Assembly: GCF_945901735.1 (NCBI RefSeq)
Contig: NZ_CAMDLM010000031.1
Span: 1-43,893, forward strand
DNA: 43,893 bases
Direction of reading: 5' to 3'
Origin: Limnohabitans sp. Rim8
GTDB lineage: Bacteria > Pseudomonadota > Gammaproteobacteria > Burkholderiales > Burkholderiaceae_C
Position numbers and translations under genes: made by a program. Shown one piece after another: positions 16,561 to 26,491 of this stretch. The notes below the pieces were generated by a model that saw nothing but the letters and a program-made list of their open reading frames with translations, searched no databases and was not told where the DNA came from. Position 1 is the stretch's first letter; the number at the start of each line of letters is the position of its first letter.

Positions 16561-19359
16561 GTGACTTCTTCCAAGCCTTTTGACATCGCCGCCCTCGATC
16601 CCTTGACGGCCGGCATTTTCAATGCCCCTACTTCTGGCGAGCGCAGTGCCCGCTTGCGCGATTGGTTGCTCACCGAGCCTTCTGGTGATTTGATGGCCGA
16701 GGTCTACCGTGAACTGTCGGGTCGCGACAAGGGCGTGGCCAAACTGCTCAAAGAAAAACTCGACGAGCTCAAGCGCCTGCATGGCCAGGAAGCCTTGGCC
16801 ACCGAATGGGCCCAAAAAGCCGAGCAGTTGCTGCAAGCGCCGCGTCTGAACATGGCCGATGCGCTGGCCTGGCAGCGAGATGCCGCCAAAGCCGGAGCGC
16901 CGCTGTCCCGCGAACCCTTGGCGGGCCTCAAACATCGCTTGACCGAAGTGGTCAAGGGCGTGGAGGACCTGCAACACCAGGTCATGGTGCAGCGCGAAGC
17001 GGCGGTGTTGCTGGCCCAGCGCATTGAGGTCCTGTCCACCAAATCGCTGGCCGAGGCCTTGGGTGGTCAAACCGGCCTAGAGGCCGATGTGGCGCAGTGG
17101 CAAAACCAGGCCCAGGCCCTGACGCAGAGCAGCGTCTGGCCCAGCGTGGAGCTGAAATACCCCCCTCAATTGGACGCTGCGGGCAAGCAGCTGCAGGCGG
17201 TTTGGGACGGTTTTTCGGCCGCAGCGACTTTGGCTGAGATAGCCCAAACCGACGTCACAACCGCTTTGCCCCCCGTGCCCGTGTGGGCCGACGAGATCCG
17301 CCGCTTGCGTGGCGAATCCTCGCAACAGGTCGCTGCTGCAGCCGAATCAGCCAAACCCGCCAAAACAGAGCAAGCCGAAAAAGCGGTCAAACCCAAAATC
17401 GACCCCGCCCAGCGCCAGGCCCTGCGAGAGCAAGCCATGCTGGCTGTGACCCAAGCTTTGGAGCTGCTGGAAAAGCGACTCACCGAAGCCCAGGAAACGC
17501 CGCCTGCCGAGGCCACCGTCGCCTTGCGCAACGTGCTCAAAACTCACGGCAAGCAGTTGGACACCAGTCTGGACGAGCGCCTGCACAAGTCATTGACGGC
17601 CGGCGGCGATGCCGAAGGCTGGCAACGCTGGCTGGCCGATCAGGTGCGCACCGACCTGGTCACGCAAGCCGAAGCCCTGCTCGATGCCAACAAAGCCCCC
17701 ACCGTGGGTGGCCGAAAAATGCAGGACAAGCTGCGCCATCTGCGCGACAGCTGGAAGCAAATTGACCAGGGCGGCCTGCCCAACCACGCGCTGTGGAAGC
17801 GTTTTGATGCCGCTTGCAATGAGGCCTACAAAGCCGTGCTGGCCTGGCTGGAGCAAATGAAAAAAGACTCGGCCGAACAGCGTGCCCAGCGCGTGACGCT
17901 GATGGACGAGGTCAAGGCCTGGACCGCAGAGCATGCCCAAAGCGAGGACTGGCGTGCCCAGTTGCGCGCACTGCACCAATTTGCCGACCGTTGGCGCAAT
18001 GCCGGCCACCTGAGCGAGAAGGCCTTTGGCGAAATGCAGGGCCAGTGGAAAGGCATTTTCAAAGCCGCCGCAGCCCGCCTCGAAGCGGCACAAAAAGCCA
18101 GCATTGAGCGCCGCCAGGCGCTGATCAACGAAGCCGTTGATGTGGGCGCAGCACCGGCCTTGCGTGTCGACGCCGTCAAAGCCTTGCAGCAACGCTGGCA
18201 AGTGGAGGCCCAGTCGGTGCCGCTGGACCGCAAGACCGAACAAAAACTCTGGGAAGTGTTCCGCGCCCCGCTGGACGATGCCTTCCAACGCAAAGGCACA
18301 GACCGCCCTCAGTCCACAGGTCCTGTCAGTGCCCACGATCGTGCGGTCCTGGATGCCTCCAAAGCCTTGGATTTGGCCAACGCCAGTGGCGATGCGGCCA
18401 AAATCCGCGCTGCCATGGCCGCGCTTGACGCTGCCTTGCGTGGGCAAGCCTTGCAGGCGCAAGCAGCCCAGTCACCCGTTGGTGCACCCACTTCCAGCAC
18501 GGCGGCTGTGGTGCCCCCTCAAGCGGTGGCGCAGGCACAAAGTGATGGGGCCTCAGCTGCTGCCGACGCAACCACAGCGGCTCCGGCAGATGAACAAGCC
18601 AGCGACACGGCAACTGCCGAAGCGGCGCAAGCCGCGCCCGATTCGGACAGCGTGCTCCCAGAAGAGCCTGCGCCGCCCGTGGTCGTACCCAAGCCCGCCA
18701 AACCCGTGGTGGCGGTGCGTGGCGACGACCGGCCCGGCCAAAAGCGTGCCGAAGGGCCTGTCGGCCGCGATGGTCGCCCTGGCGAGCGCGGGGCGCGCCC
18801 CGGTGGCGACCGGGGTCCAGGTGCCGGCCGCTTTGGTGACCGAGGTGCTGAACGCGGTGGTGATCGTTTTGGCGACCGTGGACCGCGTGAAGACCGCGGC
18901 CCGCGCCTGGGAGATGCGGCTTTCCGCGCCCAACGCGAAGCCATGGAGCGGGCCGAAATGTCCCTGCGCAAGCTGGCAGCACAAGCGCATGGCGAAACCC
19001 TTGGCCGTGTGATGACGGCTTGGCAAGCGCGCCAGGCCGAGGCCTTGCCGACAGTGCAAGAGCTGGGCAAAGGCGTCAACGCCACCACCCGCCAAGCCTG
19101 GGTACAAGCCGTGAGCGCCGAGCCCAAAACCGCTGGAGCCACCGCCTTGTTGCGTTTGGAGATGGCGGCCGATGTGCCGACGCCCGCTGACCATCTGATT
19201 GAACGCCGCGCTTTGCAGTTGCAGTTGCTGACCCAGCGCAATCAACCTGGCCCGAATGAAACCTGGGCACTCGATGTGGCTCAAGTCCTGTCGGGTCCGC
19301 ACGACGAACCCACCGCAAGACGCTTGCAAAACGTGCTGAAGAACTTGTTGCGTACTTGA
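16561..19359 (+). CDS. DUF349 domain protein with Gly/Arg/Asp-rich segment
   Basis: 932-residue, Ala-rich, highly charged cytoplasmic protein with several DUF349 modules (patterns such as LKHRLTEVVKGVEDL, LRHLRDSWKQIDQGG and LHQFADRWRNAGHLSEKAFG), which are predicted long helical repeats. Around residues 720-785 there is a low-complexity stretch built of RGDDRPG, GRFGDRG and GGDRFGDRG-like units, then a folded C-terminal helical domain (AQREAMERAEMSLRKLAAQA onward). The start is GTG 16561 (MTSSKPFDIAALDPLTAG); an in-frame ATG 13 codons upstream looks non-coding. Function unknown; the RGD/GRG-rich arm resembles RNA-binding tails, which is inference. Confidence 0.85.
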   Translation: MTSSKPFDIAALDPLTAGIFNAPTSGERSARLRDWLLTEPSGDLMAEVYRELSGRDKGVAKLLKEKLDELKRLHGQEALATEWAQKAEQLLQAPRLNMADALAWQRDAAKAGAPLSREPLAGLKHRLTEVVKGVEDLQHQVMVQREAAVLLAQRIEVLSTKSLAEALGGQTGLEADVAQWQNQAQALTQSSVWPSVELKYPPQLDAAGKQLQAVWDGFSAAATLAEIAQTDVTTALPPVPVWADEIRRLRGESSQQVAAAAESAKPAKTEQAEKAVKPKIDPAQRQALREQAMLAVTQALELLEKRLTEAQETPPAEATVALRNVLKTHGKQLDTSLDERLHKSLTAGGDAEGWQRWLADQVRTDLVTQAEALLDANKAPTVGGRKMQDKLRHLRDSWKQIDQGGLPNHALWKRFDAACNEAYKAVLAWLEQMKKDSAEQRAQRVTLMDEVKAWTAEHAQSEDWRAQLRALHQFADRWRNAGHLSEKAFGEMQGQWKGIFKAAAARLEAAQKASIERRQALINEAVDVGAAPALRVDAVKALQQRWQVEAQSVPLDRKTEQKLWEVFRAPLDDAFQRKGTDRPQSTGPVSAHDRAVLDASKALDLANASGDAAKIRAAMAALDAALRGQALQAQAAQSPVGAPTSSTAAVVPPQAVAQAQSDGASAAADATTAAPADEQASDTATAEAAQAAPDSDSVLPEEPAPPVVVPKPAKPVVAVRGDDRPGQKRAEGPVGRDGRPGERGARPGGDRGPGAGRFGDRGAERGGDRFGDRGPREDRGPRLGDAAFRAQREAMERAEMSLRKLAAQAHGETLGRVMTAWQARQAEALPTVQELGKGVNATTRQAWVQAVSAEPKTAGATALLRLEMAADVPTPADHLIERRALQLQLLTQRNQPGPNETWALDVAQVLSGPHDEPTARRLQNVLKNLLRT

Positions 19360-19367
19360 GTCCAGCA

Positions 19368-19393
19368 CCGCTTGTGGGCACCCCCGCAAGCGG
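19368..19393. terminator. GC-rich hairpin after the DUF349 gene
   Basis: CCGCTTG (19368-19374) pairs perfectly with CAAGCGG (19387-19393), and GGG/CCC can close part of the loop. It lies 9 bp past the stop, between converging genes. There is no T-tract, so termination would have to be atypical. Confidence 0.35.
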
Positions 19394-19466
19394 ATTGGGC
19401 TGTGCGACAGCCATGCCCTCGCGTTGGCGCAACCTCTGTGCGCAGGTCGGACCTGAAGGTGGCGAC

Positions 19467-20270
19467 CTACAACGTGTTGTGGGTGGTTGGCGTCAGGTCC
19501 AAACGGGTGTCATCACCACCGCGCTGCAGCCTGAACACTTGGGCTCTGTGCGGCGCGTGGTCCAGCGACCAGTCGCTCAGCACATGCCTTTGCCCTGAGC
19601 CCAATGGGTGGTCGGCGGGCTGGTGGGTGTGGCCATGCACCAGGCGATCGGCCCCGGCGGCGTTCAACCAATTCAAAGCCATGTCCGAGTCGGCATCGGC
19701 ATAAACGGCGCTGCTTTGTTTTTGGGATTCGCTTTGCGTGCGCATGGCGCGGGCCAGGGCCTGGCGTTCGTGCAGGGGTTTGGCCAAAAATTCAGCTTGC
19801 CAGTCGGCACTGCGCACCTGCTTGCGAAAGGCTTGGTAGGGGCGGTCCTCCAGGCACAGCGCATCCCCGTGGCTCAGCAAAATGCGTTGCTCGCCCAAGA
19901 GCAGCAAGCAGGGGTCGCTCAAGGCGTGCACGCCGCAATTGGTCAAGAAGCGCGGCCCCACCAAAAAGTCCCGGTTGCCGGGCAGGAAGGCCACATGCAA
20001 TCGCTGCGCGCTTTGGCGCAAGACCTGCGCGCAGCGCTGCAAAAAGGGGTCAGTTTCGGCGGCATCGTCGCCCACCCAAACCTCGAACAGGTCACCCAGA
20101 ATCAGCACCGCATCGGCCGGCGTACTCGCCATGTAGTGGCGCCAGGCTTCGAAAGTGGCCGGCTCTGAGGCCTGGAGGTGCAGGTCCGAGATCAAGTCCA
20201 CCGTCTGCCATGCCGCTGGCGCTGTCAGCCGACCGAAGGTCGGGGCTGTGGTGCGCGAATCAGCGGACAC
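19467..20270 (-). CDS. lpxH: UDP-2,3-diacylglucosamine diphosphatase LpxH
   Basis: 267-residue metallophosphoesterase of lipid A synthesis, releasing UMP to give lipid X. The full metal-binding set is present: ISDLHL (Asp29, His31), GDLFEVWVGDD (Asp60), LPGNRDFL (Asn99), LSHGDALCLED and the C-terminal VHGHTHQP. The start is GTG 20270, preceded by GGATTGAG. It lies 11 bp downstream of ppiB in the order ppiA-ppiB-lpxH common in Burkholderiales, and converges with the DUF349 gene. Confidence 0.95.
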   Translation of the reverse strand: MSADSRTTAPTFGRLTAPAAWQTVDLISDLHLQASEPATFEAWRHYMASTPADAVLILGDLFEVWVGDDAAETDPFLQRCAQVLRQSAQRLHVAFLPGNRDFLVGPRFLTNCGVHALSDPCLLLLGEQRILLSHGDALCLEDRPYQAFRKQVRSADWQAEFLAKPLHERQALARAMRTQSESQKQSSAVYADADSDMALNWLNAAGADRLVHGHTHQPADHPLGSGQRHVLSDWSLDHAPHRAQVFRLQRGGDDTRLDLTPTTHNTL

Positions 20271-20281
20271 GGCTCAATCCA

Positions 20282-20788
20282 TCACAGTGCGACGGCTTTT
20301 TCGATCACGACGTCCTCTTTGGGCACGTCACCGTGGCCACCACGGTTGCCGGTTTTCACGACCTTGATCTGGTCGACCACATCGGTGCCCTTGACCACTT
20401 TGCCGAACACGGCATAACCCCAGCCTTGCATGGAGGGCGCGGTGTGGTTCAAAAAGTCGTTTTTGGCGACGTTGATGAAGAACTGCGACGAGGCGGAGTG
20501 GGGCGCCGAGGTGCGGGCCATGGCCACGGTGTACTCGTCGTTCTTCAGGCCATTGTTGGCTTCGTTTTCGATGGTGGCGTCCGTGGGCTTTTGGGTCATG
20601 CCGGGCTCAAAACCACCGCCTTGGACCATGAAGCCGGGGATCACGCGGTGAAAAACCGTGTTGTCGTAATGGCCCTTGTTCACATAGGCTAAAAAATTTT
20701 CGGTCGACTTGGGGGCTTTTTCGGCGTCCAGTTCGAGGGTGATGACGCCGTAGCCGGTGATGTGCAGTTCGACTTGTGGGTTGCTCAT
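20282..20788 (-). CDS. ppiB: Cytoplasmic peptidyl-prolyl isomerase (cyclophilin)
   Basis: 168-residue cyclophilin without a signal peptide; catalyses proline cis/trans isomerisation. Core motifs [37 protein letters not shown] and [18 protein letters not shown] are intact, including the catalytic Arg in FHRVI. It starts 4 bp after the stop of the exported paralogue upstream and is probably co-transcribed with it and lpxH. Confidence 0.95.
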   Translation of the reverse strand: MSNPQVELHITGYGVITLELDAEKAPKSTENFLAYVNKGHYDNTVFHRVIPGFMVQGGGFEPGMTQKPTDATIENEANNGLKNDEYTVAMARTSAPHSASSQFFINVAKNDFLNHTAPSMQGWGYAVFGKVVKGTDVVDQIKVVKTGNRGGHGDVPKEDVVIEKAVAL

Positions 20789-20792
20789 GGTG

Positions 20793-21410
20793 TTACTTCA
20801 ACAAGGTGATGGATTGGATGACGACCGGCGTGCGGGGAACATCGGTCGGGAAGGGGCCGCCTGCGCCCGTGGGCGTGTTGCGGATTTTTTGGACCACGTC
20901 CATGCCGGACGTGACTTTGCCAAAAACGGTGTAGCCGAAGCTTTGAAAACTGGGATCTAAAAACGCGTTGTCTACCACGTTGATGAAGAACTGCGCGGTG
21001 GCCGATTGCGGATCATTGGTGCGGGCCATGGCCAGTGTGCCGGTGGTGTTTTTCAGGCCAGCAGCCAGGGCTTGGCGGCCCTCATGCGCGACTGGAGCGC
21101 GGGTTTTCTTTTCTCGGTACTGGCCATCGTAGCCCCCGCCCTGCAGCATGAAGCCAGGAATCACGCGGTGAAAAATCGTGCTCTCGTAGTGTTTGTCATT
21201 GACATACTGAACAAAGTTGGTCACGGTTTTTGGGGCTTTGTCGGCATACAGCTCGGCCTCGATGTCACCCATGGAGGTGCTGATGCGCACTTTGGGGGTG
21301 CTGGCGCTCGCTGGGGTGGGAGCGTTTTGCGCCTGCGCAACCCAAGGGGTCAACAAGCTCAGGCTCAGGGCCAGGGCGGCCCAGCGGCGGTGGTGCTTCA
21401 AATGGGTCAT
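20793..21410 (-). CDS. ppiA: Periplasmic peptidyl-prolyl isomerase (cyclophilin)
   Basis: 205-residue cyclophilin with a cleavable signal peptide (basic HLKHHRRW, then [18 protein letters not shown]), so it acts in the periplasm on outer-membrane and secreted proteins. Core motifs [35 protein letters not shown] and [15 protein letters not shown] are intact. The start is ATG 21410, which places the signal at the N-terminus; earlier in-frame ATGs would bury it. It likely arose with the ppiB copy next to it by duplication. Confidence 0.92.
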   Translation of the reverse strand: MTHLKHHRRWAALALSLSLLTPWVAQAQNAPTPASASTPKVRISTSMGDIEAELYADKAPKTVTNFVQYVNDKHYESTIFHRVIPGFMLQGGGYDGQYREKKTRAPVAHEGRQALAAGLKNTTGTLAMARTNDPQSATAQFFINVVDNAFLDPSFQSFGYTVFGKVTSGMDVVQKIRNTPTGAGGPFPTDVPRTPVVIQSITLLK

Positions 21411-21490
21411 GTGTTTGGGCAGGAGTGGTGGGACTGTCATGGGCAGGAGGGCATCAAGGGTACGGCAAGGCGTCACGCATGAGGGCGTTT

Positions 21491-21997
21491 TCAGGGCGAG
21501 CGCATCAGCCGTTCGGCACCGTCTTGCTTGTTTTGCAAGCGGGTTTGGGCAGGTGTGACGCGTTGGGCCCGCGCGAAGGCTTGTGCGGCCATGGCCAGGT
21601 GCAGATCGCCCAAGTTTTCCAGGGCCAGCGCATAGTCCGGCCGGGCTCTGATGGCCGCTTGCAAGGCGGCCAGCGCCTCGTCGTGGCGGTTCTCGCGCAC
21701 CAGCAAGGCCGCCAGGTTGTTGTGCGGCTCCGGCAATTCAGGGAAGGATTGGGTCAGGGCCCGCAGGGTGTCCATGGCCGCCTGAGTTTGCCCCATGCCG
21801 GTCTGGATATGGCTTTGCAACAGGCGCATTTGCGGGTCGGTGGGCACGGTTTTCAGCCTGGCTTCGGCCAAAGCCTGGGCTTGTGCCCATTGGCTGGTTT
21901 GCACCAAGGCATTGACATCGGTGTACACGTCGGCCCGCACGCCCAGGCTGCAAGTCCACAGGGTGCAAAAAGCCATCCAACGGAGCCAGGTTCGCAT
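21491..21997 (-). CDS. Exported TPR-repeat protein
   Basis: 168-residue protein with a signal peptide (MRTWLRWMAFCTLWTCSLGVRA) and three or four tetratricopeptide-like helix pairs (WAQAQALAEARLKTVPTDPQ, PEPHNNLAALLVRENRHDEA, PDYALALENLGDLHLAMA). TPRs mediate protein-protein contact; the partner is unknown. It heads the leftward run TPR-ppiA-ppiB-lpxH opposite cysS, an arrangement conserved in Burkholderiales, so a role near the envelope folding factors is plausible but not shown. Confidence 0.82.
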   Translation of the reverse strand: MRTWLRWMAFCTLWTCSLGVRADVYTDVNALVQTSQWAQAQALAEARLKTVPTDPQMRLLQSHIQTGMGQTQAAMDTLRALTQSFPELPEPHNNLAALLVRENRHDEALAALQAAIRARPDYALALENLGDLHLAMAAQAFARAQRVTPAQTRLQNKQDGAERLMRSP

Positions 21998-22144
21998 GCG
22001 TGCCCAAAGAAAGAGGGGGGGGTGAAAAAAATACGCTCCCGAGCCGCTGGGGTTGGCTCAGGCCGACTCAAAAAGAGCACCACAGGCCTTGGCTCGGGGA
22101 TATACTGATTGGTCATTGTAGCGGAGCCCCTTGTGGTTTTCCGT

Positions 22145-22187
22145 GCACCGAAAGGTGCCGCCAGCCCCGTGCGCGCTGGCTTTTTTT
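22145..22187 (+). terminator. Two hairpins and T-tract in the cysS leader
   Basis: GCACC-GAAA-GGTGC (22145-22158) is a short stem with a GNRA tetraloop, followed at once by GCCAGC (22160-22165), a 9-nt loop, GCTGGC (22175-22180) and seven T (22181-22187). The second part is a standard intrinsic terminator on the plus strand, 92 bp before the cysS start. It fits either a transcription attenuator of cysS or the end of a small RNA; a TATACT at 22101-22106 could be the -10 box. Confidence 0.55.
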
Positions 22188-22278
22188 GAGCCGTTGTCGC
22201 GCCGTTGTCTGAACTGACGGCCCTGGGTGCGCAGCGCCCAAAGCGGCTTTTGTTGACTGCCATTTTTTTCGATTTGAC

Positions 22279-23655
22279 ATGAGTTTGCGCATTTTCAACA
22301 CGCTCAGCCGTGCTGTTTCCGATTTTTCTTCGTCCGAGCCCGGCCATGTGCGCATGTACGTCTGTGGCATGACCGTATACGACTTGTGCCACCTGGGCCA
22401 TGCCCGCTCGATGATCGCGTTCGATGTGGTGCAGCGCTGGCTCAAGGCCAGTGGCTACCAAGTCACCTATGTGCGCAACGTGACAGACATCGACGACAAG
22501 ATCATCAAGCGCGCCCTGGACAACGGGGAAACTATCCGCCACCTGACCGACCGCATGATCGACGCGCTGCACCAGGACGCAGACGCCTTGGGCATTGAGC
22601 GTCCCCAGCACGAGCCCCGGGCCACCGATTACGTACCCCAGATGCTCAGCATGATCGGCACGCTGGAGCAAAAAGGCTTGGCCTACCGTTCGGGAAATGG
22701 CGACATGAACTATTCGGTGCGCAAGTTTGCGGGTTACGGCAAGTTGTCGGGCAAGTCGCTCGACGAATTGAACGCCGGAGAGCGCGTGGCCGTGGAAACC
22801 GATAAGCAAGACCCGCTCGACTTTGTGCTTTGGAAAAGCGCCAAACCCACCGAGCCCGAAGACGTGAAATGGGCCAGCCCTTTTGGCACGGGCCGTCCCG
22901 GCTGGCACATCGAGTGCTCGGCCATGGCTTGCGAGCTGCTGGGCCAGACCTTCGACATCCATGGCGGCGGGGCCGATTTGCAGTTTCCGCACCACGAAAA
23001 CGAGATCGCCCAAAGTGAGGGCGCCAACGGCCAGACCCTGGCGCGCTTTTGGATGCACAACGGCTTCATCAATGTGGACAACGAGAAGATGTCCAAGAGC
23101 CTGGGTAACTTTTTCACCATCCGTGATGTGCTCCAAGCGTTTGACGCTGAGACGGTGCGCTTTTTCATCGTGCGCAGCCACTACCGCAGCGCGCTCAATT
23201 ACAGCGATGTGCACCTGAACGATGCCAAAGGGGCCCTCAAGCGCCTGTACACCGCATTGCAAACCGTGCCGGCCGCTGACGTGAAGCTCGATTGGACTGA
23301 CCCCCTGGCCGCCCGATTCAAGGCCGCCATGGACGAAGACTTTGGCACACCCGAAGCGGTGGCCGTGTTGTTCGAGTTGGCGGGCGAAGTCAACCGCAGC
23401 GGCTCGGCCGAGCGTGCAGGTTTGCTGAAGGCTTTGGGTGGCTTGCTGGGTTTGCTGCAAACCGACCCCACGGTTTACCTGCAAGCGGGTGCAGGCTTGG
23501 ACGATGCCGCCATTCAGACCCAGATCCAGGCCCGGGCAGGCGCCAAAAAGGCCAAGAATTTTGCCGAAGCCGACCGCATCCGCAACGACTTGCTGGCCCA
23601 AGGCATCTTGCTGAAAGACTCGGCCGCTGGCACGACCTGGGAGTCGGCCCCATGA
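22279..23655 (+). CDS. cysS: Cysteinyl-tRNA synthetase
   Basis: 458-residue class I aminoacyl-tRNA synthetase charging tRNA-Cys. The HIGH-type motif is HLGHARS (38-44), the KMSKS loop is at 270-274, and the zinc ligand Cys29 lies in YVCGMTVYD, with [13 protein letters not shown] and [14 protein letters not shown] further on. The C-terminal anticodon-binding part ends [20 protein letters not shown], the family tail. Full length. The start is ATG 22279. The stop overlaps the next gene in ATGA. The leader has a terminator-like structure that may regulate it. Confidence 0.96.
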   Translation: MSLRIFNTLSRAVSDFSSSEPGHVRMYVCGMTVYDLCHLGHARSMIAFDVVQRWLKASGYQVTYVRNVTDIDDKIIKRALDNGETIRHLTDRMIDALHQDADALGIERPQHEPRATDYVPQMLSMIGTLEQKGLAYRSGNGDMNYSVRKFAGYGKLSGKSLDELNAGERVAVETDKQDPLDFVLWKSAKPTEPEDVKWASPFGTGRPGWHIECSAMACELLGQTFDIHGGGADLQFPHHENEIAQSEGANGQTLARFWMHNGFINVDNEKMSKSLGNFFTIRDVLQAFDAETVRFFIVRSHYRSALNYSDVHLNDAKGALKRLYTALQTVPAADVKLDWTDPLAARFKAAMDEDFGTPEAVAVLFELAGEVNRSGSAERAGLLKALGGLLGLLQTDPTVYLQAGAGLDDAAIQTQIQARAGAKKAKNFAEADRIRNDLLAQGILLKDSAAGTTWESAP

Positions 23656-24302
23656 CGCTCAGCTCAAGCCTTGAGGTGATCCCCGTCACGCCCGCTTATT
23701 GGGCCGAGGCCTGCGCGCACCTGGCCAAAAAAGACCGGGTCATGAAAAAGCTCATTCCCCAGTTTGGTGATGCCATCCTGGAAACCCGGGGAGATGCGTT
23801 CGTGACCTTGGCGCGTTCCATCGTGGGCCAACAAATTTCGGTCAAGGCCGCACAGTCGGTTTGGGACCGTTTTGCGTCTTTGCCCAAACGGATGTCGCCG
23901 GCTGCCGTGCTCAAGCTCAAGGTCGACGACATGCGGGCGGCGGGTTTGTCGGCGCGCAAGGTGGAGTACTTGGTCGATCTGGCGGTGCACTTCAGCTCGG
24001 GCGCGGTTCACGTGCAGGCTTGGCAAGAGATGGACGACGAGGCCATCATCGATGAGCTGGTCGCGATCCGCGGCATTGGCCGGTGGACAGCCGAGATGTG
24101 CCTGATCTTTCACCTGCTCAGGCCCAATGTGCTGCCACTCGATGATGTGGGCCTGATCAACGGCATCAGCCGCAACTATTTTTCGGGCGAGCCGGTGAGT
24201 CGCAGCGACGCCCGCGAGGTCGCTCAGGCCTGGAGCCCATATTCGACCGTGGCAACTTGGTATATTTGGCGCTCGCTGGACCCCGTGCCGGTGGCGTATT
24301 GA
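23652..24302 (+). CDS. DNA-3-methyladenine glycosylase (AlkA type, HhH-GPD)
   Basis: 216-residue base-excision repair glycosylase of the HhH-GPD superfamily that removes alkylated bases. The helix-hairpin-helix is [18 protein letters not shown] (about 137-154), and the catalytic Asp is in LPLDDVGL (Asp165). [20 protein letters not shown] is the conserved N-terminal core. It is of the short type without the extra N-terminal beta domain of E. coli AlkA. It overlaps the cysS stop by 4 bp (ATGA), so it is translationally coupled to it. Confidence 0.9.
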   Translation: MTLSSSLEVIPVTPAYWAEACAHLAKKDRVMKKLIPQFGDAILETRGDAFVTLARSIVGQQISVKAAQSVWDRFASLPKRMSPAAVLKLKVDDMRAAGLSARKVEYLVDLAVHFSSGAVHVQAWQEMDDEAIIDELVAIRGIGRWTAEMCLIFHLLRPNVLPLDDVGLINGISRNYFSGEPVSRSDAREVAQAWSPYSTVATWYIWRSLDPVPVAY

Positions 24303-24349
24303 GGGGCTGGACATCACGTCCACCCGGAACCTGAACAGAGGAGTCAAAC

Positions 24350-25324
24350 TTGGCCAAAAAAACATTTCTCGATTTTGAGCAACCCGTTGCCGAACTCGAA
24401 GCCAAGATCGAAGAGTTGCGCTATGTGCAGACAGAATCCGCGGTGGACATCACCCTCGAAATTGATCAGCTGAGCAAGAAAAGCCAGCAACTGACCAAAG
24501 ACATTTACAGCGACCTGACCCCTTGGCAGGTCACCAAAATCTCGCGTCACCCCGAGCGTCCTTACACACTGGACTACATCCACGGCATCTTCACCGACTT
24601 TGTGGAGATGCACGGTGACCGCCACTTTGCCGATGATTTGTCCATCGTGGGCGGCCTGGCCCGCTTCAATGGCCAGGCCTGCATGGTGCTGGGCCAACAA
24701 AAAGGGCGCGACACCAAAGAGCGCACGCTGCGCAACTTTGGCATGAGCAAGCCCGAGGGCTACCGCAAAGCGCTGCGCCTGATGAAAACGGCCGAAAAAT
24801 TCAAACTGCCGGTCTTCACCTTTGTGGACACGCCTGGCGCTTACCCTGGCATCGACGCCGAAGAGCGCGGCCAGTCCGAAGCCATTGGGCGCAACATTTT
24901 CGAAATGGCCCAGCTTGAGGTGCCCATCATCACCACCATCATTGGCGAGGGCGGCTCAGGCGGCGCATTGGCCATTTCGGTGGCCGACCAAGTCTTGATG
25001 CTGCAGTATTCGGTCTACTCTGTCATCAGCCCGGAGGGTTGTGCCTCTATTCTTTGGAAAACCAGCGAAAAAGCCGAGGTCGCAGCCGATGCCCTGGGCA
25101 TCACCGCGCACCGCCTGAAGGCGCTGGGTTTGGTCGACAAGATCGTCAACGAGCCTGTGGGCGGCGCCCACCGCGATACCGACCAAATGGTGTCCTTCCT
25201 CAAGCGCGCTTTGGGTGATGCCTGGCGTCAGGTGGCCGACCTCAAGCCCAAAGAGCTGCTCGAGCGCCGCCACGAGCGCCTGAACAGTTACGGACGCTTT
25301 ACAGACACCAAAGCAGGTAAATAA
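24350..25324 (+). CDS. accA: Acetyl-CoA carboxylase carboxyltransferase alpha subunit
   Basis: 324-residue subunit which, with AccD, transfers carboxyl from biotin to acetyl-CoA in the first step of fatty acid synthesis. Motifs: [19 protein letters not shown] at the N-terminus, [34 protein letters not shown] and [12 protein letters not shown]. It starts with TTG at 24350, supported by AGAGGAG seven bases upstream; no ATG lies nearby in frame. The rare start may keep the level in step with the other subunits. The gap to tilS is 7 bp. Confidence 0.95.
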   Translation: MAKKTFLDFEQPVAELEAKIEELRYVQTESAVDITLEIDQLSKKSQQLTKDIYSDLTPWQVTKISRHPERPYTLDYIHGIFTDFVEMHGDRHFADDLSIVGGLARFNGQACMVLGQQKGRDTKERTLRNFGMSKPEGYRKALRLMKTAEKFKLPVFTFVDTPGAYPGIDAEERGQSEAIGRNIFEMAQLEVPIITTIIGEGGSGGALAISVADQVLMLQYSVYSVISPEGCASILWKTSEKAEVAADALGITAHRLKALGLVDKIVNEPVGGAHRDTDQMVSFLKRALGDAWRQVADLKPKELLERRHERLNSYGRFTDTKAGK

Positions 25325-25331
25325 CCTGCTG

Positions 25332-26309
25332 GTGAGCCTCCAGGCTTCACGCATGGCCCTCCCACCGATGCTGTCCATCGAACAGGCCCTATCTAATTTC
25401 AGCCCGGGCCTTCCTTTTGCGGTGGCCTTCAGCGGTGGGGCCGACTCCACGGCATTGCTGTTGGCCTGCGCCCGCCGCTGGCCTGGGCAGGTGAGGGCGG
25501 TGCACATTCACCACGGCCTGCAAGTGGCGGCTGACGCGTTTGAAACGCATTGCCGAGCGCTGTGCCAACAGCTGAACGTGCCTTTGGCCGTGAGAAGGGT
25601 GCAGGCGGGCCATGCCCCGGGTCAAAGCCCCGAAGACGCTGCCCGCAAAGCGCGTTATGCGGCCCTGGCCGAAGCGGTGCAAAGCGAGTGGCCCGAGGTG
25701 CATGACATCGCGCTGGCCCAGCATGCCGACGACCAGGTGGAAACTTTGCTGATCGCCTTGTCGCGAGGCGCGGGCTTGCCCGGCTTGGCCAGCATGCCGG
25801 CCCATTGGCAGCGGCAGAGCCTCGATTGGCATCGGCCTTTTTTGTCGGTGCCCAGCGCGGCCTTGCGCGCTTGGCTGCAAAACCAAGGCCATGGCTGGGT
25901 CGAAGACCCCAGCAACACCGACGAAAGCTTCACCCGCAACCGCATCCGCGCCCGCGTGCTGACCGCCTTGGCTGAAGCCTTGCCCGCTTTTCGAGAGACC
26001 TTTGCCCGCAGTGCCAAGCATGCTGCGCAGGCGCAAGAGGTTCTCAACGAGGTGGCTGCGCAAGACCTGGCACACATCGGCGTGCCGCCCCGCATCGAGG
26101 CTTTGCAGCGCTTGAGCCGAGCCCGCCAAGCACTGGTGCTGCGCCATTGGCTGCGGCTGCAGCACGCCACCACGCCCAGTTCAGCGCAACTGAACGAGCT
26201 GCTGGACCAACTGAGCGCTTGCACCACCCGTGGCCATCGGATCCATTTGAAGGTGGGTGTGGGCTTTGTGCAGCGTGATGGCCAGCATCTGAGCTGGCAA
26301 GCCGCCTGA
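25332..26309 (+). CDS. tilS: tRNA(Ile)-lysidine synthetase TilS
   Basis: About 318-325 residues; adds lysine to C34 of the CAU-anticodon tRNA-Ile so that it reads AUA. The N-terminal PP-loop ATPase motif is AVAFSGGADSTALLL, with HIHHGLQ, ALAQHADDQVETLLIALSRG and the ligand region VEDPSNTDESFTRNRIR following. The C-terminal domain is short compared with the E. coli enzyme, as in many betaproteobacteria. The start is either GTG 25332 or ATG 25353; neither has a clear Shine-Dalgarno. Downstream in the accA operon. Confidence 0.92.
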   Translation: MSLQASRMALPPMLSIEQALSNFSPGLPFAVAFSGGADSTALLLACARRWPGQVRAVHIHHGLQVAADAFETHCRALCQQLNVPLAVRRVQAGHAPGQSPEDAARKARYAALAEAVQSEWPEVHDIALAQHADDQVETLLIALSRGAGLPGLASMPAHWQRQSLDWHRPFLSVPSAALRAWLQNQGHGWVEDPSNTDESFTRNRIRARVLTALAEALPAFRETFARSAKHAAQAQEVLNEVAAQDLAHIGVPPRIEALQRLSRARQALVLRHWLRLQHATTPSSAQLNELLDQLSACTTRGHRIHLKVGVGFVQRDGQHLSWQAA

Positions 26310-26491
26310 CATTCACCTTAATCAGCCGTCTGAACCGACATGGTTGGGGCGGTTAGGGGGCTCAACGGGTCAAGAAAGTGTCAGCCTGGTGGCTACAATT
26401 AAAGGCTTTGCCAGTGAAACACCCTTGGTAACCCTTGACGATGTGGCCTTGACAGAGCGCATCCGCATTCTTTTTCTATTCATCACATCAC

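Noticed and set aside
21853..23601. A 582-codon open frame opposite cysS and the TPR gene
   Set aside because: It mirrors cysS; the His/Gly/Val-rich composition is the usual antisense image of a GC-rich gene.
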